Origin: a virus
Length of the DNA stretch: 45,361 nucleotides
Virus record (IMG/VR): IMGVR_UViG_3300044627_001800
Span: 1 to 45,361 of that record
Reading direction: 5' to 3' (one strand)
The position numbers and the translations under genes were made by a program. Under the pieces are notes generated by a model. It saw only the letters and a program-made list of their open reading frames with translations. It was not told the origin of the DNA and ran no database searches. Numbering within the stretch: the stretch's first letter is position 1; every line of letters begins with the position of its first letter. Shown one piece after another: positions 18,436-26,821 of this stretch.

Positions 18436-19203
18436 TCAATCCCAAAGCCCACGATAGTATTTACCGAAAAGACGCAATCCATTATCAATTCTTTCAGAAT
18501 GTTTTGTATAGCCTTCAGCATCAAATACAGAGGTATGTTCAGGACCTTCTTTTAGGCGATACAGTTTAGGTTTGCCATTTTCATCCCATTCACACACTTC
18601 ATTGTAGAAGTCGGTTTTACCAGTATGAAATTGTGATTCCCAATCAGTAGACAATTGCTCGAATGCCCAAATCATCTCATCCATGATATAGTCCCAACGC
18701 ATGTGAACAAGATCACTTGCCGCTTCATCTGCCGCTTCTTTCTTTTCTGGAAAGAGTTCAAGTTGATCCCAATCATATGCATTGTATGTGGTGCGAAACT
18801 TTTCGGGAACATCTTCATCTTCAATCAATTGAGAGCCGTGTTTAGTTTCTTTCAATTGTTTCAGCATAGGTAGAATGATAGGATTCAAAGTAGAATCCAT
18901 ATTCCATGTATCGTAGCGATCAATCTTTACATAGACAATGCGCTTTTTGAAAGATTCGATCCAACTTAAAAAGTTATAAAGCCAAGTTTGTGGACGATCA
19001 TCTATGAATTTTCTTACAGGTTGTCCTGGCACAGGATCAGGCTCTACACTACCATATGCAAGCCATTCACCAAAATTGTGAACCCAATCAGGTTTGCGTT
19101 CGAACCCGTATTCGTCCTTTTCGTTCTTTGCCCAAAAGCAAAGTTTTTCTGCTAATTGATAAGGACCAAACCAATTAGTATATGGACCGATGTAAACTTT
19201 CAT
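18436..19203 (-). CDS. Conserved phage protein of unknown function
   Basis: 255 residues, starting MKVYIGPYTNWFGPYQLAEK with GGAGAC upstream. Rich in Trp and acidic residues; RIVYVKIDRYDTWNMDSTLN and LRLFGKYYRGLW are conserved landmarks in a family widespread among T4-like phages. No membrane or catalytic motif. Overlaps the upstream small gene by 29 bases. Confidence 0.8.
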   Translation of the reverse strand: MKVYIGPYTNWFGPYQLAEKLCFWAKNEKDEYGFERKPDWVHNFGEWLAYGSVEPDPVPGQPVRKFIDDRPQTWLYNFLSWIESFKKRIVYVKIDRYDTWNMDSTLNPIILPMLKQLKETKHGSQLIEDEDVPEKFRTTYNAYDWDQLELFPEKKEAADEAASDLVHMRWDYIMDEMIWAFEQLSTDWESQFHTGKTDFYNEVCEWDENGKPKLYRLKEGPEHTSVFDAEGYTKHSERIDNGLRLFGKYYRGLWD

Positions 19204-19354
19204 GTTTTGTCTCCACTCTTTCTTTGCCTAGTAATTCTCTCGCTCTGTCTCGAACTTCAGCAGTAACAGCCCACCCATACATTTCAGGGTGAAGTAAATC
19301 TTTCAAAAAACGATAAACATCTTCATCGTTGAACGTTTTATTTTCTTCAGGCAT
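19175..19354 (-). CDS. Small acidic/helical phage protein
   Basis: 59 residues from the ATG at 19354, which has AGGAG upstream (a longer frame lacks one). Contains FNDEDVYRFLKDLLHPEMYG. It overlaps both neighbours out of frame. Unknown function. Confidence 0.65.
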   Translation of the reverse strand: MPEENKTFNDEDVYRFLKDLLHPEMYGWAVTAEVRDRARELLGKERVETKHESLHRSIY

Positions 19355-19580
19355 TTTCTTTCTCCTGAATTCGAACCATAAATGGCTTATCATCAAACCA
19401 TTGAGGCAATGCCTTTGGAAGTAGTTCCAATTGATAGTCATCTGGATAGTGTCTCAGTACCCACAATGCTTGTCTACGAATATCTTTTGGTACCCTTGGA
19501 GTTTTCTTTGGATCAATCAGATCATAAAGAAATTCTTTACCGCACTTGAGTGCGCGATATCGCTCATCTGGTAGAGTCAT
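19347..19580 (-). CDS. BPSL0761-family protein
   Basis: 77 residues: MTLPDERYRALKCGKEFLYD, then RVPKDIRRQALWVLRHYPDD and a C-terminal region. The pattern TxPxERxxALxxxxxFL...PxxxRxxAxxLLRHYP is that of BPSL0761, a small family described from Burkholderia and other proteobacteria. Its presence points to a proteobacterial host. Function unknown. Confidence 0.8.
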   Translation of the reverse strand: MTLPDERYRALKCGKEFLYDLIDPKKTPRVPKDIRRQALWVLRHYPDDYQLELLPKALPQWFDDKPFMVRIQEKENA

Positions 19581-20055
19581 AACTATCCTCTTGAATGTGT
19601 TCTTCTTTTGTTGTGAAGAATGCTTCTACCTTTTTTTCATCAGCCCAAACTTTTGCGTAGTCATTGTCTTCATCACACAGTTGCAATGCCTCTTCTTTTG
19701 TCACAACGCGATGCGATGTGATTGTCTCACCCAAGTGTTTTTGTGAAAATTCTTTTGCTTCTTCTAGCGCAACGGTATCCAACGCCCACAGCGATTTGTC
19801 TTTACCATATCTATCAGTACCCACAGGCACTTCTACCATGTAGCGTTCGCGAAACATAGAAACTGTTTCAACAAGAACCCATTGAGTTTCTTCTTTCTTT
19901 CTCATAGTCCATGATCCATCTTTGTTATCAATCCATTCGATTGTGTCACCAGTTTTCCAACCTGCATCTTCTAGTATATCATCATTCAATGGAAGAATCA
20001 AGTCACCAGTTTCCGGATCTTCTTCCAAATTAATTATCCAAGATTTGTTTGTCAT
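19564..20055 (-). CDS. AbrB-like N-terminal domain protein
   Basis: 163 residues. The N-terminal 55 (DLILPLNDDILEDAGWKTGD, then TIEWIDNKDGSWTMRK) match the swapped-hairpin AbrB/MazE fold, which usually binds DNA. The rest (VLVETVSMFRERYMVEVPVG and onward) is a separate alpha/beta domain common in phages. A role as regulator is possible; there is no toxin partner next to it. Own promoter at 20081-20109. Confidence 0.75.
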   Translation of the reverse strand: MTNKSWIINLEEDPETGDLILPLNDDILEDAGWKTGDTIEWIDNKDGSWTMRKKEETQWVLVETVSMFRERYMVEVPVGTDRYGKDKSLWALDTVALEEAKEFSQKHLGETITSHRVVTKEEALQLCDEDNDYAKVWADEKKVEAFFTTKEEHIQEDSYDSTR

Positions 20056-20080
20056 GATTACTCCTCAAATTGATATCACT

Positions 20081-20109
20081 ATTATAACTCAGGTGTGTTG
20101 GAAAGTCAA
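20081..20109 (-). promoter_or_regulatory. Sigma70 promoter
   Basis: TTGACT (20109-20104), 17 bases, TATAAT (20086-20081). The -35 overlaps the stop region of the gene ending at 20106. Confidence 0.85.
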
Positions 20110-20735
20110 TCAATTTTTAAATGAAAATTGCCAGAAACACTAATTCGATATCCATCACTTGTAAAAAATGGATATACCATATGATAAAAATTAGAAGGAA
20201 ATATTAGAATATTATTTTCCATATTTTTATCGACAGGAATCTGTTGTGCTGATATTTTTCCAAGAGTGTTACTATACAAAAAACTAAACATTCCAGCCGA
20301 GTTTAAATTAGATTCAGCACCTGGAGATGCCAAACGCTCTTCTTCCATATCATATGGAATTTTAGTCCATAAAACAAAACTTAAAATTCCGTCGTGCTTG
20401 TGTGCAGGATTAAATTCATATTTCTTTTGATAATTAACCCAACATGAAGATAATACAATAGGAACAGATTTAGTCAACACATTAAAGTTTTTAAAATAAT
20501 CAAAATTACGCTCATATTCAAGGACCAAAGGCATGAATAAATTCTGAGCATATTCACGGGATTCTATCAATTCATATTCTCGTTTAATATTTCCGGCTAA
20601 GATTTTATTAAATTTCTGGCTCTCATGTAGTTCAAAATTATTTTGTATATTAGCAATTTCTGTTTTAATTGGTGCTAAATCTGAGTCTGAAAATTTAGAG
20701 CCGATGAATCCAAAATTTCTTAAATTATAATGCAT
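20106..20735 (-). CDS. Putative 2-oxoglutarate/Fe(II) oxygenase (2OG-FeII_Oxy_5-like)
   Basis: 209 residues from the ATG at 20735. The core NPAHKHDGILSFVLWTKIPY is the histidine-rich motif of the 2OG-FeII_Oxy_5 group (H112/H114, D115), followed by ILIFPSNFYHMVYPF (distal H185) and GYRISVSGNF (R197). Phage members are sometimes structural-associated hydroxylases of unknown target. AT-rich compared with neighbours, like the oxygenase gene at 872-1345. Confidence 0.75.
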   Translation of the reverse strand: MHYNLRNFGFIGSKFSDSDLAPIKTEIANIQNNFELHESQKFNKILAGNIKREYELIESREYAQNLFMPLVLEYERNFDYFKNFNVLTKSVPIVLSSCWVNYQKKYEFNPAHKHDGILSFVLWTKIPYDMEEERLASPGAESNLNSAGMFSFLYSNTLGKISAQQIPVDKNMENNILIFPSNFYHMVYPFFTSDGYRISVSGNFHLKID

Positions 20736-20739
20736 AAAG

Positions 20740-21066
20740 TTAAAATAAATCCATAAAGTTAGTTTCTTCTGACACAAGTTCCATAGTTGAGCCTACACTT
20801 TCATCAATTTGTTTTTGCCAACGTGAGTAGATGCCCATTGTGTATCCTGTCATACCATACAGTTTTTTGTGACACCGATAAACACTACCGCTATAGCCAT
20901 GAAAAAGATACCAGTCACCATCTTCTTCAATCTTTGTGCAACCACTATTCAATTTCCATTCAGCACCATCCAGAAAAGTTTCAAGCCATGATGCTAATAT
21001 TTTGTATGTAGTCTGACCCTCAGTCACAAACTTCAACATTACCCATTTGTCAGGACAGTATTCCAT
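20740..21066 (-). CDS. Conserved phage protein of unknown function
   Basis: 108 residues, MEYCPDKWVMLKFVTEGQTT followed by YKILASWLETFLDGAEWKLN. The PDKWVxLK...YKxLASWxxxxLDGxxWxLNSG pattern is frequent in phage genomes. No motif to name a role. Confidence 0.75.
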   Translation of the reverse strand: MEYCPDKWVMLKFVTEGQTTYKILASWLETFLDGAEWKLNSGCTKIEEDGDWYLFHGYSGSVYRCHKKLYGMTGYTMGIYSRWQKQIDESVGSTMELVSEETNFMDLF

Positions 21067-21072
21067 AGTATT

Positions 21073-21261
21073 CTACCAGTTGTGTATGACGTTCGCCATA
21101 ATAAAAAAACATGTGATAACATGTATTATAACCCAAAACGTCTTCAATGTCAACGCCATGTGTGCCTCACGAAGAGTAAGAATAGGAACATCGGGTTTGT
21201 CTTCGTCAGTCTTACCCATCAAATGATTTGTCGCTCTTGCCCAAATCAACCAAAATCTCAT
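21073..21261 (-). CDS. Small single-span membrane protein
   Basis: 62 residues with a C-terminal hydrophobic segment (FWVIIHVITCFFIMANVI). Overlaps the upstream gene by four bases. A promoter for the next gene lies inside its coding region. Unknown function. Confidence 0.65.
   Translation of the reverse strand: MRFWLIWARATNHLMGKTDEDKPDVPILTLREAHMALTLKTFWVIIHVITCFFIMANVIHNW
21125..21153 (-). promoter_or_regulatory. Sigma70 promoter inside a coding region
   Basis: TTGACA (21153-21148), 17 bases, TATAAT (21130-21125), within the gene 21073-21261. It would transcribe the gene at 21066. Confidence 0.8.
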
Positions 21262-21572
21262 GTAAGCATCCTTATGAGTCCTATTGTGTCAATCGTAGTT
21301 AGCAAGAGGTAGTTAGCCAACATCCCAAAAGATTTCCGAGTAAAAGCAGCCCAAGCATAGAGACCGCAACCGATGATCCAAATAGGGTAAAGAATAAGTA
21401 AGGGCGGATTCGGGACTGTGAGAGCCATGGCAATTGAACAGCCAATAGAAATAGCCCAAGCAAACAACTCAACGACAAACCGAAAAGGGTGAGAATTCCA
21501 GTCATCTTTTATCCATTGTATAGTAGAAAATGCGAAATCAACTAACGATTTTTTCAAAATTAGAAACTTCAT
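21258..21572 (-). CDS. Conserved phage membrane protein
   Basis: 104 residues from the ATG at 21572. LVDFAFSTIQWIKDDWNSHP then two or three membrane segments (FVVELFAWAISIGCSIAMAL, LLILYPIWIIGCGLYAWAAF) and SFGMLANYLLLTTIDTIGLI. This is a strongly conserved small membrane protein of T4-like phages; function unknown. It overlaps the upstream gene by 35 bases. Confidence 0.8.
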   Translation of the reverse strand: MKFLILKKSLVDFAFSTIQWIKDDWNSHPFRFVVELFAWAISIGCSIAMALTVPNPPLLILYPIWIIGCGLYAWAAFTRKSFGMLANYLLLTTIDTIGLIRMLT

Positions 21573-22263
21573 GTAATCTTTCAGGAAAAAAATGTTCTTC
21601 AGCAGAGTCAGAGCAAAAATCAACGTTAATATCTTTTAATTTATATTGTGGACCATAGTATAAGTAACACAATAAATCTCCTTTTTTTATTTTTATAAGT
21701 TTATCTTCTTTTATGTTAGAAAAAGGCAATAAAGTATTAATATTACATTGTAAACCAATTTTTGGATTAATTTCCATTCCTCCAGGAAGTATTAAGAAAT
21801 CATGAAAGTTGTGATACACTGGTTGAATAAAATATAAATGTATTCTTTTATTACTTTTAATAATAAATGGAGTTTCAAATTTCATGTGAATTCCATTTTT
21901 AGATAAAATGTTATCAGGTCCCATCTGAATATTTAAATCGTGGGGAGTTGCTTTAAATTTTGGCCAAACCGAATAATATCTCCATCCACCATCTAAGGTT
22001 GCAGTTATTGTCATATCGCAAGGAGAATATAAACTAAAAGAATTTTTAATAATGTCTATAAATGCTGGACAATGACGTATCGATGTTGTTCTGACTAAAC
22101 TATTTACAGACATTTTAAAATGTTCCATAGCAGAAAATTTAGGAATACTTTTCATCCAACTAGGGTACTCAGTTTTTTTTATAAATTCTGAAATATTTTC
22201 AAAATAATATTTTGAGGTAGTTTGTATATTTAAATCAAATTCGTTATTTTTTTTAAAAAACAT
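21538..22263 (-). CDS. Conserved phage protein of unknown function
   Basis: 241 residues. Contains PSWMKSIPKF, TSIRHCPAFIDIIKNSFSLY and several strands ending in KKGDLLCYLYYGP. Proteins with a W-K-x-x-P...T-x-K/R-x-C-P-G/A motif followed by a beta-rich body recur in cyanophages and pelagiphages. More AT-rich than neighbours. Possibly beta-sandwich; no function assigned. Confidence 0.65.
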   Translation of the reverse strand: MFFKKNNEFDLNIQTTSKYYFENISEFIKKTEYPSWMKSIPKFSAMEHFKMSVNSLVRTTSIRHCPAFIDIIKNSFSLYSPCDMTITATLDGGWRYYSVWPKFKATPHDLNIQMGPDNILSKNGIHMKFETPFIIKSNKRIHLYFIQPVYHNFHDFLILPGGMEINPKIGLQCNINTLLPFSNIKEDKLIKIKKGDLLCYLYYGPQYKLKDINVDFCSDSAEEHFFPERLHEVSNFEKIVS

Positions 22264-22267
22264 ATTT

Positions 22268-23095
22268 TTAATCCAAGTTGAACAATTCTGAGTTATTTTT
22301 TACAAAATGCATACGAATTGCATTCCATGCGTTAAATGTAATTTCAGAATCTTGTTCAACAACATGATTTTTCAAAACATTCAGCGAATGTAAAACGCGA
22401 GTAAATTCACCAACTTGACTTTCATATACAGAGTAGTCATATGGCTTTGCATATACTTTGTATTTGCTATGTCTCAATACTAAGAATGTTGAAAACAATC
22501 TTTCAACTAAGAATGGAAACATATTCAGAGTATTGTCTCTTGCATAGTTTGCACTATTGTTATAGATTTCTTTTACATCTTCAGGCAACGCATCAGTTGC
22601 AACAATAATCCGAGAGAGAAAATCAATATAATCTTTCCAAAACTCTTTACGTGCAACAAAGTAACTGCAATAACAAGTATTGTGTTCTGTCATAAATGCA
22701 TTAATCACACTATTATCAAATCCAGCAACAGTCAATACTTCTTCAGCAACTTTTCTAAGTCCTTTATGAAAAAATTCGCCTTGTTCCCATACATTGTATG
22801 TTAATGAATTAACCGCTCTTGCATGATTGAAAATCCAAACATCGTTTTCTAGATTCTCATCAATAGCACGTTTAATTTCATCCGCAGAATATTTAAGTTT
22901 TGCTTCCCATCTTGGACCTAAAAATCCCCAAGCATCTAACCCATCTGTGCTACCATTTTCTGTTGCCTTTACAAAAGAGTGATATTCTCTCAGTTCAGGT
23001 TTTTCGTTTGCAGTATTATCAAATGCAGTTAGTGGAGATTGAATCAATTCAATCTGTCTAGGCTCAAAGCAAATCTGAAAAATTTTATAGTTCAT
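22268..23095 (-). CDS. Possible glycosyltransferase-type phage protein
   Basis: 275 residues. Starts MNYKIFQICFEPRQIELIQS, with DAWGFLGPRWEAKLKYSADE and ENDVWIFNHARAVN; a C-terminal helical half. The opening strand and the WGFLGPRW...K pattern resemble DUF4422-like glycosyltransferases and phage proteins annotated as such, but no DxD motif is evident. Adjacent 23098-23865 gene has a similar flavour, so the pair may modify sugars. Confidence 0.5.
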   Translation of the reverse strand: MNYKIFQICFEPRQIELIQSPLTAFDNTANEKPELREYHSFVKATENGSTDGLDAWGFLGPRWEAKLKYSADEIKRAIDENLENDVWIFNHARAVNSLTYNVWEQGEFFHKGLRKVAEEVLTVAGFDNSVINAFMTEHNTCYCSYFVARKEFWKDYIDFLSRIIVATDALPEDVKEIYNNSANYARDNTLNMFPFLVERLFSTFLVLRHSKYKVYAKPYDYSVYESQVGEFTRVLHSLNVLKNHVVEQDSEITFNAWNAIRMHFVKNNSELFNLD

Positions 23096-23097
23096 AT

Positions 23098-23865
23098 CTA
23101 TTCCATTATGGCATGACCATTTGGTGCAATGTTTCCTTGCACACCAATTCGTTTTGGTGTCACTATCAATGTGTGATGCAGGTGATGATATAGCAAATGT
23201 TCAATGTCAATATATCCGCCATTGTTCAGCCGTTCATTCATATGATTAAACATATCAACGTAGGTATCGCGAATATATTCTAAATGACAAGAATCAAAAC
23301 TCCAGAGTCTACTCATATATTGTAGAGTGACGCCACCAGTAATTGTAGAATTGAATTGAGAAGTATATGGACCCCGAATTACAATCTTACCTTCTTGTTG
23401 AAGATGAAAGTCATGATCAAATTCATCGGTTAAAGTATATCGCCCACTCATTTTGAAAATTCTATCGTAATGAGGTAACTTTAAATTTGTAGTTGACATT
23501 AGATCAAAGAACGATCCAAACATGACAACCTCAATCATGTTCTTCACAACATCCCAATTATCAACTTTTTGAATTTGTTTTACTGTATCTTCTTCAGTAA
23601 AATCATAGAAACGATAAATGTAATCGGATAAGATTTTCTTTTCTTCTATAGTAAGAGATTTTTCTCCACCATCCAGAAGAATGATATCTGCATTGCATTT
23701 ACTTTGAATTGACTTGCATGTGTCAATCGTTTGTTGTAGTCTAGTCTCTGCATCATACACACCGTGTTTAGTGTGTATTGCAGAAGATACTAGAAATAAA
23801 CTTTTATTTTGCTGGTCGCTTTGTGGACTTTGTTGCAGGTTTTCTTGCTCTTGGTTTTGGCTCAT
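23098..23865 (-). CDS. Possible glycosyltransferase-type phage protein
   Basis: 255 residues with a Gln-rich disordered N-terminus. The core starts with a strand SLFLVSSAIHTKHGVYDAET, then RLQQTIDTCKSIQSKCNADI and LDGGEKSL, an arrangement like the nucleotide-sugar-binding half of GT-A enzymes; RIFKMSGRYTLTDEFDHDFH may bind substrate. Begins 62 bases inside the ClpP-like gene. Assignment is tentative. Confidence 0.5.
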   Translation of the reverse strand: MSQNQEQENLQQSPQSDQQNKSLFLVSSAIHTKHGVYDAETRLQQTIDTCKSIQSKCNADIILLDGGEKSLTIEEKKILSDYIYRFYDFTEEDTVKQIQKVDNWDVVKNMIEVVMFGSFFDLMSTTNLKLPHYDRIFKMSGRYTLTDEFDHDFHLQQEGKIVIRGPYTSQFNSTITGGVTLQYMSRLWSFDSCHLEYIRDTYVDMFNHMNERLNNGGYIDIEHLLYHHLHHTLIVTPKRIGVQGNIAPNGHAIME

Positions 23866-24439
23866 TTTGTTTCGTCACCTTCTTCAGTATTTTATCAGTC
23901 TTCAATTTGATTCTTTTAATAACTTCTTGTCCATCCATCCAGATATCTTTATTATCTAGTATGGATTTAATTTCATCTTCTGTCAAGAAGTCATCATATA
24001 CACTACGTAGAATATTTTCTGACCACTTACGTTCATGCACAATGTTGTCATACATTTCTCCGCCTTTGCCTATTGCCATACCAGAGTAATTATGAAACAT
24101 GAACATAGAATGTTCAGATACTTCAAAATTTTCTCCTGCTAGAAAAATCATTGTAGCCGCAGACATACATGCGCCTTCTACTGATACCACAATTGTGGCA
24201 CTTGATTCTGCTAGAACTCTCATAAATTGAATTGCAGTAAATAGATCACCGCCTGGAGAATTTATGTGAATTTTAACAATGTCTGTCTCTCCTGCGTTTC
24301 GAATTGTATCAAACCATTCGGTATATTCTTTCGATTCTTCTATCGTACCACTCAGATAGAATGTATGTAATAGACCTATGGGTTTGCTGTCAACTCCTGC
24401 ATCACCTGAAAGAAGATTAAGTAAACTGTTTTTCTTCAT
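23804..24439 (-). CDS. clpP: ClpP-like serine protease
   Basis: 211 residues. The ClpP/crotonase fold is evident: FYLSGTI, INSPGGDLFTAIQFM, the nucleophile serine in GACMSAATM, histidine in HSMFMFHNYSG and an acidic C-terminal part (DIWMDGQEV). In T4-like cyanophages similar proteins are annotated as Clp proteolytic subunits; they may work with the host ClpX or process phage proteins. A Lys/Pro/Arg-rich tail of about 30 residues is extra compared with bacterial ClpP. Own promoter at 24457-24486. Confidence 0.88.
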   Translation of the reverse strand: MKKNSLLNLLSGDAGVDSKPIGLLHTFYLSGTIEESKEYTEWFDTIRNAGETDIVKIHINSPGGDLFTAIQFMRVLAESSATIVVSVEGACMSAATMIFLAGENFEVSEHSMFMFHNYSGMAIGKGGEMYDNIVHERKWSENILRSVYDDFLTEDEIKSILDNKDIWMDGQEVIKRIKLKTDKILKKVTKQNEPKPRARKPATKSTKRPAK

Positions 24440-24456
24440 AATACTCCACTTTTGTT

Positions 24457-24486
24457 ATTATAACATTTTTATATAGTGTTCGTCAA
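24457..24486 (-). promoter_or_regulatory. Sigma70 promoter for the ClpP-like gene
   Basis: TTGACG (24486-24481), 18 bases, TATAAT (24462-24457), with TATAAAAA in the spacer that could serve as a weak late promoter. Confidence 0.7.
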
Positions 24487-25026
24487 GTGATGAACTCCAT
24501 ACTTGCATATGTAATAAGAATCAATTAGATCGGAAGAAGGATTCCATTGCTTCTCAGTCATGTGTAAAACATCTTTGAGTCTAACGGAATTTTGTTCTTC
24601 AAATACCTCTTGCATTCTCTCTTTGTTTGCATTACCTTTACCGGTTGCAAATTTCTTAATCACGGTAGGCGGTACCGCAACAACTGGAATTTGAAGCATC
24701 CATAATCGGTACTTCAACACTCCCGTATTCTCTGCTATGTGAAATACTTTGCCTTTTGATCCCAACGAATAATCTTCGATGAAAACGCTGACCACACCGA
24801 TATCTAATATTTTATCAATAAAGTAACTAGAAATCAAGTCATATCGATGCATACTGTCATTATACTCAAAATATTGACCATGAACATTGTCTAATGGTGA
24901 ATCATCATACTTTTTGAGTTGAGTCATAAAGAAAAAATCACAATTTTCAAATTTGAATTCTTTGTCCGTATCGTAAATACAGATTGCTGGTGAGGTCATT
25001 GAATAATCAATGCCTGCAATAATCAT
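24469..25026 (-). CDS. RuvC-like Holliday junction resolvase
   Basis: 185 residues with the RNase H-fold of RuvC: first Asp in MIIAGIDYSMTSPAICIYD, Glu in VFIEDYSLGSKGK, and C-terminal acidic pair in SSDLIDSYYICKYG, plus a TGKGNANKERM loop. It would resolve branched recombination and packaging DNA, a job done by gp49 in T4. T4-like cyanophages carry comparable RuvC-like proteins. Confidence 0.85.
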   Translation of the reverse strand: MIIAGIDYSMTSPAICIYDTDKEFKFENCDFFFMTQLKKYDDSPLDNVHGQYFEYNDSMHRYDLISSYFIDKILDIGVVSVFIEDYSLGSKGKVFHIAENTGVLKYRLWMLQIPVVAVPPTVIKKFATGKGNANKERMQEVFEEQNSVRLKDVLHMTEKQWNPSSDLIDSYYICKYGVHHLTNTI

Positions 25027-25035
25027 TCATACCTC

Positions 25036-25506
25036 TTAGTCAAAAACTTCTTCCCATGTATAATCACCCAACCATTTAACACGACAAATGTAATTATACT
25101 CTTGAGGAGCACCGGTGCTCCAATCATTCGGACCATGCATCACTAATCTAGTAAATTGTTTTCTGCTATCAAAAACAAGCCAGTAGATATTTCCATGATA
25201 TGTTTGGAACTCATATTTAGCGGCATGAACCATGTCAGTTATTTCTAGCCGTCTTCGAATGCTTTCGGCTTGTTTCTGTAACACAGTCACCAATTCCATA
25301 ATTCGATTATACTCTTGTTGTCCGTGCATACGGGCAACATTAACCATTATGTCCTTTTGTTTTGTGATTGGTATAAGATCAAACGCTGGTCCGCCAACTT
25401 CAGTCGGATAAGGTGTTGCGTTTCTATTAAAAAACGCAACAACTGAGTTACCTATATTTGTATCGTAACTATCTCTACCTTTTGCTGAGTTGGATTTTTC
25501 TTCCAT
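25036..25506 (-). CDS. DUF2452-like phage protein
   Basis: 156 residues. PYPTEVGGPAFDLIPITKQK, then a coiled helix (IMELVTVLQKQAESIRRRLE) and a beta part with YWLVFDSRKQ; this layout matches DUF2452 of T4-like phages and bacteria. Role unknown. Confidence 0.75.
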   Translation of the reverse strand: MEEKSNSAKGRDSYDTNIGNSVVAFFNRNATPYPTEVGGPAFDLIPITKQKDIMVNVARMHGQQEYNRIMELVTVLQKQAESIRRRLEITDMVHAAKYEFQTYHGNIYWLVFDSRKQFTRLVMHGPNDWSTGAPQEYNYICRVKWLGDYTWEEVFD

Positions 25507-25509
25507 TTT

Positions 25510-25734
25510 TTAATCTTTACCTTCCCACTTCCACTCATCGTCATCTAAGCCTTCATCGGCTAATTTATCCCAATCATCATCAGACCATTCACCCAAATCT
25601 TCTTGCTCAGTTACGTTTGTGTCTTCAAGTTTACTTCCACAAAATGTGCAAGTTGATGGTGGATCTCTTAATTCTGGTCCTGCAACGTTATATTCAGAAC
25701 CGCAATCTTCACAAAATACTGTGTAATGTGCCAT
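25510..25734 (-). CDS. Zinc-ribbon protein
   Basis: 74 residues. Two CxxC knuckles, CEDCGSEYNV and CTFCGSKL, form a zinc ribbon of FmdB-like type; the C-terminal half is strongly acidic (WSDDDWDKLADEGLDDDEWK). Possible nucleic-acid or transcription-complex binder; unproven. Confidence 0.8.
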   Translation of the reverse strand: MAHYTVFCEDCGSEYNVAGPELRDPPSTCTFCGSKLEDTNVTEQEDLGEWSDDDWDKLADEGLDDDEWKWEGKD

Positions 25735-25749
25735 ATGTTTTAATTCCTC

Positions 25750-26379
25750 TTATTCATACATTACTGTTGTAGAGTCTCCTAATGCCCACTTAGGATTTTG
25801 TTCTACAACATATTTCTTAGTGCAAACCTTAAAGTCCGGAAACTTCAGTTCTTTAGGATTGCTTGCCGCATCATGAAATATACAGCGATTATTTGGCTGT
25901 GCCGCATACTGACCATTTTCAAGTTCTAAAAAGTTATATGATTTATGGTCTTCTGGATTTTCACTATCTCCCATATCTAAGTATTCATCTGACGCACAAT
26001 TGTCAACAGTAAACATGTAGTTGCCAGGATACCATTGTTTATCTTTTGCGTAAAATTTTCCACTCAGATTTGCTAAAAACGATTTTTGTATTACTGTGAA
26101 ATCATAAGATAAACAATCCCATATCTGTAAATAATCTAGAGGTAAAAATTTATCTCTATCTAAATTAGAATTTCTGCTTACGTAAGCATCTAATGGAAGT
26201 TTATCATACAATGCGCCATACTCAGGCAAATAAGATTCAATGAAAAATGCTCTACGGCTCATTGACTTGATTGATACCCAAATACACGGCACATATTCTC
26301 CATGACCTTTTTCAAAGTCATAGAGATATTCTTTTCTTATGTAACAACGAACTCTTGGTATATTGCCAACTAAAAACAT
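25750..26379 (-). CDS. Conserved phage protein of unknown function
   Basis: 209 residues. MFLVGNIPRVRCYIRKEYLY, IWVSIKSMSRRAFFIESYLP and RCIFHDAASNPKELKFPDFK are characteristic of a protein wid­ely shared by T4-like phages. Mixed alpha/beta, no signal peptide. Immediately follows the thermonuclease gene. Confidence 0.75.
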   Translation of the reverse strand: MFLVGNIPRVRCYIRKEYLYDFEKGHGEYVPCIWVSIKSMSRRAFFIESYLPEYGALYDKLPLDAYVSRNSNLDRDKFLPLDYLQIWDCLSYDFTVIQKSFLANLSGKFYAKDKQWYPGNYMFTVDNCASDEYLDMGDSENPEDHKSYNFLELENGQYAAQPNNRCIFHDAASNPKELKFPDFKVCTKKYVVEQNPKWALGDSTTVMYE

Positions 26380-26820
26380 TTAATTGCACCAAGACTGTTT
26401 TGCATCGCCAAAATATTCTCTAGCGAAACCATTACGAATTAATTCCGAACGAAGGCTTGTTCCATTCAGAATGATATCTCCCAATACACGACCACCGAAC
26501 TTGTCCCAACCGTAGAGTATAACCTGATGTTTTTGTGTAGTTGCAACTGCATTCTTTGTGAATGCGCTTGCGGCTTGTCCTCGTTTTTCTTCAGAAGGAC
26601 ATTGTGCGCGGTGTCCTTTTTCTGGTGTGTCAACTCCATAGATTCTAACCGCAAGTTCAGGCTTGAGTGGTGCGGGAAGAAAGGGAGCCGCTATGACAAT
26701 TGTATCGCCGTCACTTACACGAACGATCTTAGCGTCATAGGTTGCACCCTGTGGTGTTTTTTGTGCATGTGCTGGAACTACAATTGCAATCAGCAAAGCA
26801 AAGAACATGTATAGTTTCAT
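26380..26820 (-). CDS. Secreted thermonuclease (SNase family)
   Basis: 146 residues with signal peptide MKLYMFFALLIAIVVPAHA. The staphylococcal-nuclease OB-fold motifs are present: VSDGDTIVIAAP, VRIYGVDTPEKGH (catalytic Arg and Glu) and GGRVLGDI (second Arg), plus ELIRNGFAREYF. Ca-dependent cleavage of DNA and RNA in the periplasm or medium is expected. A phage could use it to scavenge nucleotides, degrade competitor DNA or aid lysis debris clearance (inference). Confidence 0.9.
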   Translation of the reverse strand: MKLYMFFALLIAIVVPAHAQKTPQGATYDAKIVRVSDGDTIVIAAPFLPAPLKPELAVRIYGVDTPEKGHRAQCPSEEKRGQAASAFTKNAVATTQKHQVILYGWDKFGGRVLGDIILNGTSLRSELIRNGFAREYFGDAKQSWCN

Positions 26821-26821
26821 A

